A DNA stretch of 64,000 nt. Origin: Nocardiopsis eucommiae (lineage in GTDB: Bacteria > Actinomycetota > Actinomycetes > Streptosporangiales > Streptosporangiaceae). Shown here in pieces: positions 47,002 through 57,287 of the stretch. The stretch is from the NCBI GenBank assembly GCA_018388625.1, contig CP074402.1, forward strand, positions 248,001 through 312,000. The letters are read 5' to 3'. The stretch's first letter is position 1. Each line of letters starts with the position of its first letter. The notes beneath the pieces were generated by a model. That model was not told where the DNA came from. It did no database searches and worked only from the letters and a program-made list of their open reading frames with translations. The position numbers and the translations under genes are program-made.

Positions 47002-47101
47002 GAGGCCCCGAAGCCAGTCCATGAAAAAGCTCTGGCGGGTGCGACAACACCCCCAGAGCAGGCCGACAACAACCACCTGCTTAGAGAAAGCGATTGCCGA
47101 C

Positions 47102-47656
47102 ATGGCCATTGTGCCGCACACCCCTGCCCTCGACCACACGAACAGCCCTCCCGAGAACGCGCCCCGGTGGGAGTGCCGCGTCTACCCCGGACAGCTCTCC
47201 CAGATCAGCCGGGTCCGCGCCGACCTCACCGTGGACCTGGACCGGATGACCAACCTTCCGGTCGAGGCGAGGGAGGAGATGGTGTTGTGTCTGAGTGAGA
47301 TGTTCGCCAACGCCTGCGAACACTCCCGATCCGGACAGGACCCCGACGGCAGGGTGGTCCGCACCCTCGACCTGCCCCGGCCGGGCGCTGTGCGGGTCTC
47401 GATCATCGATGACGGCACCCGCACCAGCTCCACCACGGACACCGTTCCGAAGGTCCCGCGTAGGCGCACCCGCCAGCAGAGGGAACGCGCCGAACGCGGA
47501 CGCGGCCTGCTCATCCTCGACCACCTCGCTACGCGGTGGGGGTTCCGGCCGGTGCTGGACTTCCCATTCTGTGCTGGGTTGGGCACTGTGATCTGGGCCG
47601 AGTTCACCCACCCCGCCCTGGTCTCTGGTGGGGGCACCTGTGGTGGTGTGCGATGA
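47102..47656 (+). CDS. RsbW-like ATP-binding protein, second copy
   Basis: 184 residues. N box MVLCLSEMFANACEHSRSGQ, G1 VSIIDDGTRTSS, G2 ERGRGLLILDHLATRWGFRP; GHKL-type anti-sigma ATPase like the gene at 45913. ATG 47102. Sits 100 bases after the hypothetical gene and overlaps the next start. Target sigma factor or anti-anti-sigma factor is not encoded nearby. Confidence 0.85.
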   Translation: MAIVPHTPALDHTNSPPENAPRWECRVYPGQLSQISRVRADLTVDLDRMTNLPVEAREEMVLCLSEMFANACEHSRSGQDPDGRVVRTLDLPRPGAVRVSIIDDGTRTSSTTDTVPKVPRRRTRQQRERAERGRGLLILDHLATRWGFRPVLDFPFCAGLGTVIWAEFTHPALVSGGGTCGGVR

Positions 47657-48110
47657 CCGGCAGTGTTCAGGTCAGCCCGGAGATTCGGTCGGTCCTGACC
47701 GCACCCCGAGGCCACCGCTTCCCCGGACGAACACACGCCCACCCCAGCCAGGAGTCCCGGCCCTGGAATCAGCGTCCGCCTGGACCGAGACCCACCAGGA
47801 CCGACAGGAACGCCTGCTCCGTCAGATGGGCGACAACCCCCGAGTGGCGTACATGCTCGAACACGGGCCCCTCCCGCACTGGGTCAAGGTGGCCCGCCAC
47901 CACCGCGAACAAGCCGCACAAGAAGCGGCCGAAGCCGCGTCCCACGCCGAATCCGAGCCGGAACCGGTTCCGCCCCGGGGCCGCCACCGCGCGCCCCGCC
48001 CCTGGTGGGTATGGCCCGCCACAGCCATCAGCTCCACCCTGCTCCTGGGCCTCAACGCCCTGGACATCGTGGGCCAGAACCTCACCCACCAGATCAGCTT
48101 CCTGACCTAG
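47653..48110 (+). CDS. Small membrane-anchored hypothetical protein (frameshifted)
   Basis: About 152 residues. ATG 47653 overlaps the preceding TGA; MTGSVQVSPEIRSVLTAPRG is followed, after a frame change near 47730-47760, by AWTETHQDRQERLLRQMGDN, PRVAYMLEHGPLPHWVKVAR and a single C-terminal membrane helix (WWVWPATAISSTLLLGLNAL). The Glu/Ala-rich linker EAAEAASHAESEPEPVPP separates them. No family recognised. Confidence 0.6.
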
Positions 48111-48123
48111 CCGACACAGGACC

Positions 48124-48152
48124 GGGGCCCGGCGGCGAAGTCGCCGGGCCCC
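48124..48152 (+). terminator. Hairpin terminator
   Basis: Stem GGGGCCCGGCG / CGCCGGGCCCC with a seven-base loop, 13 bases after the preceding stop. Confidence 0.75.
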
Positions 48153-48194
48153 ACCACCCCGCAGCGGTGAGCTCCATGAATTCGCGCTCTCCGG

Positions 48195-48232
48195 GGAGAG
48201 GGCCCGCTCCGCTGGACGCGCGGACCCTCTCC
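48195..48232 (-). terminator. Hairpin terminator of cadI-like gene
   Basis: Stem GGAGAGGG / CCCTCTCC extended by CCGC/GCGG across one mismatch; 49 bases after the minus-strand stop. Confidence 0.6.
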
Positions 48233-48281
48233 CTCTCACGCGTCAGCGTGATCACGAACGGGCGTGAACCAACGCCAGTGC

Positions 48282-48746
48282 TCAGCCGCCGCAGCACCCC
48301 GACCCCGACGCCGGGCTCGGAACCGGGCTCTGGGCGGGCTGGGCCGGGTTCGGGACGTCCTCGGCCCTGCCGCGCTGGTCACTGTCGGCCTTCACCACGT
48401 ACACCTCCCACGGCTCCCTGCCGGGGCCGTGCACCCACACCTTGTCCTGGACCGCGTAGCAGCACGACGTGTCGTTCTCCTCGAAGGTGGCCAGGCCCGC
48501 TTCCTTGAGCCGCTCGGTGGCGGCGTCGACCTGAGCCGAGTCCTCGACCTCCACCCCCAGGTGGTCCAGTCGGGTCTCCTGTCCGGGCTCGCCTTCGATG
48601 AGGACCAGCTTGAGCGGGGGCTCGGAGACGGCGAAGTTGGCATACCCGGGGCGGCGCTTGGCGGGTTCGACGCCGAAGAGCTGCGTGTAGAAGACCACCG
48701 ATGCTTCGAGGTCGGCGACGTTGAGGGCGAGCTGCACACGGGACAC
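48282..48746 (-). CDS. cadI: ArsI/CadI family metal-resistance dioxygenase
   Basis: 154 residues: VSRVQLALNVADLEASVVFY, QLFGVEPAKRRPGYANFAVS, RLDHLGVEVED, ENDTSCCYAVQDKVWVHGPG, EPWEVYVVKAD. This is the VOC-fold CadI/ArsI family, with the CC pair (ENDTSCC) and metal-ligand His/Glu positions of C-As lyases. It also ends in a Cys pair, SGCCGG. Divergent from arsR, as cadI is near arsR in Mycobacterium tuberculosis. GTG start behind GGAGG. Confidence 0.9.
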   Translation of the reverse strand: MSRVQLALNVADLEASVVFYTQLFGVEPAKRRPGYANFAVSEPPLKLVLIEGEPGQETRLDHLGVEVEDSAQVDAATERLKEAGLATFEENDTSCCYAVQDKVWVHGPGREPWEVYVVKADSDQRGRAEDVPNPAQPAQSPVPSPASGSGCCGG

Positions 48747-48768
48747 GGGGGACCTCCACAGGCCTTGT

Positions 48769-48784
48769 ATCGAAATCCGTCGAT
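48769..48784. promoter_or_regulatory. ArsR-type operator ATCGA-N6-TCGAT
   Basis: Inverted repeat ATCGA AATCCG TCGAT in the divergent cadI/arsR promoter, 42 bases before the arsR start. Further TTCGAA at about 48802 may be a second half-site. Confidence 0.6.
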
Positions 48785-48825
48785 GCAAGGTTGCGGGTTG
48801 TTTCGAAGTTTGTCAACATAGACGC

Positions 48826-49215
48826 ATGTCGAATCAAGAGCGCACGGCCGATGCTCCCGCTTCGGTCCCCGGCACGGTCGCGGACTGCTGCCCCGGCCTG
48901 CTGACCACCCCGCTGGACGAGGGCGAGGCTTCGGAACTCGCCAGGGTCTTCAAGGCCCTCGGTGACCCCGTGCGGCTCCGACTGCTGTCGATGATCGCCA
49001 CCCCGGACGGCGGCGAGGTGTGCGTGTGCGACCTGACGCCCGCCTTCGACCTCTCCCAGCCCACCATCTCCCACCACCTCAAACTGCTGCGCGAGGCCGG
49101 ACTCATCACCGCCGAGCGGCGCGGCACCTGGGTCTACTACCGGCTCGTGCCCGCCGCCACGGACCGCCTGGCCGCGGTCCTCACCCGCCGCACCGCGACG
49201 GCGGCCGGAGCGTGA
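48826..49215 (+). CDS. ArsR family metalloregulator
   Basis: 129 residues: LARVFKALGDPVRLRLLSMI, EVCVCDLTPAFDLSQPTISH, HLKLLREAGLITAERRGTWV. The ECVCDL-type metal site appears as EVCVCDLTP, placing As(III) sensing at the recognition helix; CC at DCCPG near residue 21 may supply a third ligand. Its stop overlaps the next GTG (GTGA). Likely represses cadI and acr3-arsC. Confidence 0.92.
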   Translation: MSNQERTADAPASVPGTVADCCPGLLTTPLDEGEASELARVFKALGDPVRLRLLSMIATPDGGEVCVCDLTPAFDLSQPTISHHLKLLREAGLITAERRGTWVYYRLVPAATDRLAAVLTRRTATAAGA

Positions 49216-50702
49216 GCGCCCCCGTCCAGCCGAGTACCGAGACGGGTGTGGTGCGCCTTCCGGTCCTGGACCGCTACCTGACGGTGTGGATCCTGATCGC
49301 CATGGCCGCGGGCCTGGCCCTGGGCAGAACGGTCCCCGGTCTGGGGCAGGCCCTGGCCGGGATGGGCGTGGCCGGGGTGTCGGTGCCCATCGCCCTCGGA
49401 CTGCTGGTGATGATGTACCCGCCGCTGGCCAAGGTCCGCTACGACCGCCTGGGAACGGTCACCGGCGACCGGCGCCTGCTCGTCACCTCGCTGGCGGTGA
49501 ACTGGATCGTCGGTCCGGCGGTGATGTTCGCCCTGGCCTGGCTGTTCCTGGCCGACCTCCCCGAGTACCGCACCGGCCTGATCATCGTCGGACTCGCCCG
49601 CTGCATCGCGATGGTCATCATCTGGAACGACCTCGCCTGCGGCGACCGCGAGGCCGCCGCCGTCCTGGTCGCGCTCAACTCCGTGTTCCAGGTGGTCGCC
49701 TTCGGCGCGCTGGGCTGGTTCTACCTGGTGGCCCTGCCGGGGTGGCTGGGCTGGGAACAGGCCGTGCTTGAGGTGTCCTTCGTCGACATCTCCGTCTCCG
49801 TCCTGGTCTTCCTCGGCGTTCCGCTCCTCGCCGGATACCTCACCCGCCGCCTGGGCGAGCGGGCGCGCGGCCGCGACTGGTACGAGAACCGGCTGCTCCC
49901 GAAGCTGGGCCCGTGGGGGCTGTACGGGCTCCTGTTCACCATCGTGGCGCTGTTCGCCCTCCAAGGCGAGGCGATCACCTCCCAGCCCTGGGACGTGGTC
50001 CGTATCGCGGCCCCGCTGCTCGTGTACTTCGTGCTCATGTGGGCCGGGACCCTGATCCTGGGGCGCCTGCTGGGCTTCACCCACCCCCGATCGGTCACGC
50101 TGGCCTTCACGGCGGCGGGCAACAACTTCGAGCTGGCGATCGCCGTGGCCATCGCATCCTTCGGCGCCGCCTCGGGACAGGCCCTGGCCGGGGTGGTGGG
50201 GCCCCTCATCGAGGTTCCCGTCCTGATCGCCCTGGTCCACGTCGCGCTGTGGTCGCGACGGTTCTTCCCCACGAGGAGGTGCGCGGTGTCCGGCGCTGAG
50301 ATCCCGCAGGTGCTGTTCGTGTGCGTGCACAACGCCGGACGCTCCCAGATGGCCGCCGCCTTCCTCCAGCACCTGGGCGCGGGGAGGGTGCGGGTGCGGT
50401 CGGCCGGTTCGGCCCCCGCCGACACCGTCAACCCCGCCGTCGTGCGGGCCATGGCCGAGGTCGGCGTCGACATCGCCGCCAACGTGCCGAAGGTCCTCAC
50501 CACGGACGCGGTCCGCGCTTCGGACGTGGTGATCACCATGGGCTGCGGAGACGCGTGTCCGTTCTTCCCGGGCAAGCGCTACCTGGACTGGAGCCTGCCC
50601 GACCCGGCGGGACAGGGCGTGGAGGCGGTGCGGCCGATCCGTGACCGCGTCCGCGTCCTGGTGGAGGAGCTCCTGGAGGAACTGGCCCCGCCCGGCCGGT
50701 GA
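49212..50702 (+). CDS. Arsenite efflux (ACR3)-arsenate reductase (ArsC) fusion
   Basis: 496 residues. Residues 1-350 are an ACR3 permease of ten helices with LARCIAMVIIWNDLACGDRE (conserved Cys of ACR3), FTAAGNNFELAIAVAIASFG; residues 360-496 are a low-molecular-weight phosphatase-like arsenate reductase with VLFVCVHNAGRSQMAAAFLQ (CX5R loop), and ITMGCGDACPFFPGKRYLDW. M. tuberculosis Rv2643 has the same fusion and length, downstream of cadI and an arsR, as here. An internal GAGGAGG-N6-GTG at 50270-50288 could also start ArsC alone. Confidence 0.9.
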   Translation: MSAPVQPSTETGVVRLPVLDRYLTVWILIAMAAGLALGRTVPGLGQALAGMGVAGVSVPIALGLLVMMYPPLAKVRYDRLGTVTGDRRLLVTSLAVNWIVGPAVMFALAWLFLADLPEYRTGLIIVGLARCIAMVIIWNDLACGDREAAAVLVALNSVFQVVAFGALGWFYLVALPGWLGWEQAVLEVSFVDISVSVLVFLGVPLLAGYLTRRLGERARGRDWYENRLLPKLGPWGLYGLLFTIVALFALQGEAITSQPWDVVRIAAPLLVYFVLMWAGTLILGRLLGFTHPRSVTLAFTAAGNNFELAIAVAIASFGAASGQALAGVVGPLIEVPVLIALVHVALWSRRFFPTRRCAVSGAEIPQVLFVCVHNAGRSQMAAAFLQHLGAGRVRVRSAGSAPADTVNPAVVRAMAEVGVDIAANVPKVLTTDAVRASDVVITMGCGDACPFFPGKRYLDWSLPDPAGQGVEAVRPIRDRVRVLVEELLEELAPPGR

Positions 50703-50724
50703 CACGGGGGAGACCATCCCCGTG
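50703..50724 (+). terminator. Hairpin terminator of ars operon
   Basis: Seven-bp stem CACGGGG / CCCCGTG with an eight-base loop, directly after the stop codon. Confidence 0.6.
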
Positions 50725-50744
50725 GGGCGCGGATGAGGGCGCAG

Positions 50745-50778
50745 TCAACCCTTCATATCTGGCGCTATGGAGGGTTGA
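50745..50778. repeat. 13-bp inverted repeat between convergent genes
   Basis: TCAACCCTTCATA and TATGGAGGGTTGA pair at 12 of 13 positions across eight bases. It is not followed by a T run. Could be a bidirectional terminator or a protein site. Confidence 0.5.
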
Positions 50779-50804
50779 GACCCCTCCCGTGTGGAACCAC
50801 CGTT

Positions 50805-51706
50805 TCACCCAGCGGGGAACGTCACTCCGGTGAGCTCCTCCGAGACGGTCCACAGACGTTGTTGGGTGGCCTGGTCGTGGGAGTCGGGGCTGGAGGTGAC
50901 CAGCTTGGGGTACCCCGGATCTCGCCCCGGTTGCCGGGACCGTAGTACTGCCCGCCGAGCACGTCCGGGTCGGTGGCGGCCCGCAGTGTGGGCAGGGCGC
51001 CCATCTCTGGCCTCTGGGTGAGCACCGGCGCCAACCAGGTGACGGGCAGCCGAAGTGCGGCGGGTGTGTTGCGCAGGAGCTCGGTGTTGGACATGCCGGG
51101 GTGGGCGGCCACCGCGATCGTGGTGCCGTGCCGTTCGATCCGGCGCTGCAACTCGTACGTGAACATCAGGTTGGCGAGTTTGGCCTGGCCATAGGCGCCG
51201 ACCCGGCTGTACGAGTTCTCCCACTGCAGGTCGTCGAAGTGGATGGCGGCGCGGATGCGGTGGCCGGTGCTGCTGACCGTCACGACGCGGGACCCGGGAA
51301 CAGGCAGGAGCCGGTCCAGCAGCAGTCCGGTGAGGGCGAAGTGGCCGAGGTGATTGGTGCCGAACTGCAGCTCGAAGCCGTCGGCGGTGGTCTGCTTCGG
51401 GGTGTACATCACGCCGGCGTTGTTGATCAGAAGGTCGATGCGCGGATGGTTGGCGCGCAGGTCGACCGCGGCGGAGCGGATCGAGTCCAGGGAGGCCAGG
51501 TCGAGGGCCTGGACGGTGACGTCGCCGGTGATGCGAGAGGCTGCCTGTCTGCCCTTCTCGACGTCTCGGACGGCCAGGACCACAGCCGCCCCGTGCTCGG
51601 CGAGCATCCGAGCGGTCTCGAAACCCAGCCCGGTGTTGGCTCCGGTCAGGATCGCCACCCGGCCGTGCTGATCGGGGACGTGTTCCTCGGTCCAGTCGCC
51701 GCTCAT
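50805..51706 (-). CDS. Short-chain dehydrogenase, retinol-dehydrogenase-like (one frameshift)
   Basis: About 300 residues. NAD(P) motif LTGANTGLGFETARMLAEHG, DLASLDSIRS, NNAGVM, active Ser in VVTVSSTGHRI, and YxxxK as YGQAKLANL: complete SDR catalytic set. One G is missing near 50918 (GEIRG to YPKLVTSSPDS), which moves the stop to 50805. ATG at 51706. Divergent from the TetR gene and separated from it by three operator copies, so probably its target. Confidence 0.9.
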
Positions 51707-51720
51707 GGCGCGCTCCTAAA

Positions 51721-51788
51721 AGACTGGTGGTCTATTATTGAGACCAACCTAAAGAACCGGTGGTCTGATGTCAAGAGACCGGCGGTCT
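51721..51788. promoter_or_regulatory. Three copies of operator AGACCGGYGGTCT
   Basis: AGACTGGTGGTCT (51721), GAACCGGTGGTCT (51754) and AGACCGGCGGTCT (51776) are 13-bp near-palindromes in the 100-base SDR/TetR divergent promoter. Spacing is 33 and 22 bases, about three and two helical turns. Confidence 0.75.
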
Positions 51789-51806
51789 TCAAGCTAGGTT
51801 GGGGGC

Positions 51807-52471
51807 ATGACATTCCAGCGGGCGCGAAGCGAGGAGCAACGCCAGATCCGCCGCCGAGCGATCCTGGACACGGCGGCGGCGATGCTCGACGAGATGCCTG
51901 TGGCCGAGGTGAGCCTCAACGAGCTCAGCCGACGGGTGGGTCTGGCCAAGTCGAACGTCCTGCGGTACTTCGACTCGCGTGAGGCCGTGCTGCTCGAACT
52001 GCTGGACGATTTCCTGGGTGACTGGCTCGCCGAGCTGGCGGAGGAGCTGGCCGCGGGCATCGAGGCACACGCGGCACCAGAACTGCGGGCGGCCCAGCTG
52101 GCTGAGGTCCTCAGCCGGTCACTGGCGAACCGGGGGTGCTGTGCGACCTCTTCGGTGCGCAGGGCGGCGTCCTGGAGCACAACGTCTCGGTCGAGGTGGT
52201 CAAGCGGCACAAGCGATCCTCCCTCGCCAGGCTCGCGACCATGTCCGAGCTCGTGCGCCGCCACGTGCCCGAGCTCGGCGACGACGCTCAACTGTTCTGC
52301 CTGACGAGCCTCATCTCGGCGGGCGCCCTAGCGTCCTACACCCCACCGTCGCCCAGCCTCCTCGCCGCCTATGCGGACGAACCTGCCCTCGGTGCGCTCC
52401 ACATGGAACTGCGTGATGCTCTACGCGTCGCCTTCACTTCGATGCTCCTGGGCGTGCTGCCGCGCTCCTAG
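51807..52471 (+). CDS. TetR family transcriptional regulator (one frameshift)
   Basis: About 221 residues: QRQIRRRAILDTAAAMLDEM, LNELSRRVGLAKSNVLRYFD; C-terminal VLCDLFGAQGGVLEHNVSVE, VVKRHKRSSLARLATM. One G is missing in the run near 52133. ATG 51807. The autoregulated TetR/SDR pair with a palindromic operator array is typical. Ligand unknown. Confidence 0.88.
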
Positions 52472-52501
52472 GCCCTTCCACCCGCCACGAGGAAGGCGGA
52501 T

Positions 52502-52642
52502 CGGACCAACCCGGTCCGTGGACTTCGCCCATGGGGCGGTCGACGCCCCGAAGGGCGTCAGGCGACGGAGTCCCGTTTCCACGAGAGTCCGCAGCAGGTA
52601 GCGCGGGCCGTGGCTTCCACCCGGCGAGGAAGGCCACGGCCC
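52502..52642. other. Cluster of four hairpins in a 260-base gene-free interval
   Basis: CGGACC/GGTCCG (52502-52518), CGCCC/GGGCG (52526-52538), GACGCCC-CGAA-GGGCGTC (52542-52559) and GGGCCGTGGC-TTCC/GGAA-GCCACGGCCC with one bulged G (52605-52642). The last may be the TetR gene terminator. The dense folding could belong to a structured RNA; no known family is recognised. Confidence 0.4.
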
Positions 52643-52733
52643 GAACCTCGTCAGCCACCCTGGACACAGCCGGAAGGCACACGGAGAAGGAAGCCATCTC
52701 CGAGCGTCGTACCCCCGCGCTACCCTCCACGCC

Positions 52734-53443
52734 ATGCTCGTGGACTCGATCACCCTCCAAGCCGACGATCCCCCCACCCTGGCCCGCTTCTGGTCGGAGG
52801 CCCTGAGGGTGCCGATCGTGCGGGGAGAGCCCGCCGGGCTGCTGCTCGCGACTCCGGGCGTGCCGCTACGCCTCATCCCGGCCCCCTCCACCTCTCGGTC
52901 GGAACCGGCCATCACGCGGCTGCACCTCGACCTCAGCGGCGGGAGCGACCACCGCTCCTGGGCCCGAACCCTGTGCTCACTGGGCGCCTCCCCCGCGACG
53001 TGGGGCAGGGCGACGTGCCGTGGGAGGTGCTGGCCGACGTCGAGGGAAACCTCTTCTGTGTGATGCCCGGCGATCGCTACGAGGAGGCCGGACCCGGACT
53101 GGGATCACTGCCCGTGGACTCCGCGCGCCCTCGGGCCGACCGGGACTTCTGGGCGCGGATCACCGGCTGGACACCCACCGAGAAGGGCCACCCGGAGCTG
53201 CGGCCCCCGCACGGCCCCGGCATCCGCCTGGCGTTCTGCGACGAGCTCGGACCCAAGCCCGCGAACGAACCGAACCTCATGGGCCCGGCCCTGCGTCTCG
53301 AAGAGCACGAACGCGAGACCGACGCCCTGGAACTGTTGGTGCACGCGGGCGCGGTTCGTGTGGAAACCGAGGACGAGGCCCCCTGGCACCTGCTGGCCGA
53401 CCCTTCGGGAAACGAGTTCAGACTTCTGAAACCACTGCGCTGA
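52734..53443 (+). CDS. VOC (glyoxalase-like) domain protein, two-module (one frameshift)
   Basis: About 236 residues: MLVDSITLQADDPPTLARFW SEALRVP starts the first glyoxalase-like half (PF18029 type), and PVDSARPRADRDFWARITGW the second, with HLLADPSGNEFRLL at the end. Usually such proteins are small-molecule binding or dioxygenase-fold proteins of unknown substrate. A frame change near 53000 joins LGASP to RDVGQGDVPWEVLADVEGNL. ATG 52734. Confidence 0.78.
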
Positions 53444-53656
53444 GTTCTCGTGCTCGGCCCTGATCGGGGCGGGCAGGAGTGAATACCGGCCATGCCCTAT
53501 TCGGCCTGATGGGTGATGTGTTTCGGGGACAGCGCTCGAACGAAGGGGCCGATGTTGTCCGTGTCCGATTCTCGCGAGGAGGTGGTCGAACCGCGCAAAC
53601 CACCGAGCCCCGGAGGGCATCCCACGGGGTGACATCCCCCCGACCCTGGAGCCCCC

Positions 53657-53884
53657 ATGGCCTACACGTCCTCCGGCGAGAGCAGTCCCGGAACCGCCCT
53701 CGCCGTCGCCATCCTCACGCTCGTGTGCTGCAACCTGATCGGCGGCGTCGTCGGTATCGCCTTCGCGGCGGTGGCCATGGGCAAGGAGGACGAGGAGGAG
53801 CGGGCCCGCTTCACCGGCTACGCCTGGACGGCGATCGTCATCGGCCTCGTGCTGAGCGGGCTGGGCATCCTCCTGATCCTCTGA
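53657..53884 (+). CDS. Small two-helix membrane protein
   Basis: 75 residues: MAYTSSGESSPGTALAVAIL with TM1 (AVAILTLVCCNLIGGVVGIA), cytosolic KEDEEERARF, TM2 (AWTAIVIGLVLSGLGILLIL). Resembles dispanin/DUF4190-type proteins. Ends directly before a shared terminator with clpB. The preceding 53444-53656 has no gene. Confidence 0.75.
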   Translation: MAYTSSGESSPGTALAVAILTLVCCNLIGGVVGIAFAAVAMGKEDEEERARFTGYAWTAIVIGLVLSGLGILLIL

Positions 53885-53910
53885 ACCGGCACGGCGACAA
53901 CCCGTACACA

Positions 53911-53950
53911 CGGCGAGGGGCCGTACCGGTGCCGGTACGGCCCCTCGCCG
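53911..53950. terminator. Bidirectional terminator between small membrane gene and clpB
   Basis: Perfect 19-bp stem CGGCGAGGGGCCGTACCGG / CCGGTACGGCCCCTCGCCG with a two-base apex, between convergent genes. Confidence 0.9.
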
Positions 53951-53954
53951 TCGC

Positions 53955-56563
<2,609 letters not shown>

Positions 56564-56603
56564 GTCCGGTTACCCCTTCCACAGAATCTGTTACTCAGAG
56601 TGA

Positions 56604-57287
56604 TCATGCGAGGGCGCCTGAGACCGTTCCCCGAACGGTGGCCCCCGGGTCCGTCAGCCCCGGCCCGGACCGCCCCGGCCGGGCTCGTCCCGACCGGTCC
56701 GACCGCCGGGACCACCCGGCCCGCCGGCCTGACCACCCGGCCCCCGGAGCCCTGGCCGCCCGTCGGGCCGCCCTGCCCCTGACCACCGGAACCGCCCTGG
56801 CCCCCGGCCCCTGTCCACCGGGGCCGGGCTGGCCGCCGCCCTGACGGCCCTGGTCGGGGTCCTCGGGCTCGGCGGTGTTGAAGATCGTGACGCGGGTGCG
56901 GCGCACCAGCTCCCCGCGCACCGGCCCGCCCTCGGGACGGGCCGGACGGCCCCGCCGGGACACCGCCCGGCGGGCCGCCTCAAGCTCGTTGGCCAGGTGG
57001 AACGCCTGCTCGCGCAGCTGCTCCACCTCGTGCTGCAACTCCAGGATCCGCTTGATCCCGGCGAGGTTGATGCCCTCCTCCTGCGACAGGCGCTGCACCT
57101 CGCGCAGCGTCCGCACGTCGCGCATGGAGTAGCGACGGCCCCGACCGGACGTGCGGCCCGGAGAGACGATCCCGAGCCGGTCGTACTGCCGCAGCGTCTG
57201 CGGATGCATCCCGGCCAGCTCAGCGGCCACCGAGATCACGTAGACCGGTGCGTCGGCGCCGAAGGCAGGATCGTTCACGTTGTTCAC
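56604..57287 (-). CDS. hspR: HspR, MerR-type heat-shock repressor with Gly/Pro-rich tail
   Basis: 227 residues as read. MerR helix-turn-helix AGMHPQTLRQYDRLGIVSPG, RGRRYSMRDVRTLREVQRLS, then the dimer helix NLAGIKRILELQHEVEQLRE. It binds HAIR elements with DnaK as co-repressor. After residue 140 the tail is Gly/Gln/Pro-rich; frame changes there (near 56780 and 56720) would give GGQGQGGPTGGQGSGGQ and an end at 56654. GTG start overlaps the dnaJ stop (GTGA). Confidence 0.92.
   Translation of the reverse strand: MNNVNDPAFGADAPVYVISVAAELAGMHPQTLRQYDRLGIVSPGRTSGRGRRYSMRDVRTLREVQRLSQEEGINLAGIKRILELQHEVEQLREQAFHLANELEAARRAVSRRGRPARPEGGPVRGELVRRTRVTIFNTAEPEDPDQGRQGGGQPGPGGQGPGARAVPVVRGRAARRAARAPGAGWSGRRAGWSRRSDRSGRARPGRSGPGLTDPGATVRGTVSGALA

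Noticed and set aside
50708..50735. Resemblance to the CRISPR repeat (GACCATCCCCGTGGGGCGCGG)
   Set aside because: Only part of the repeat matches and it is better explained by the ars terminator hairpin; there is no second copy.
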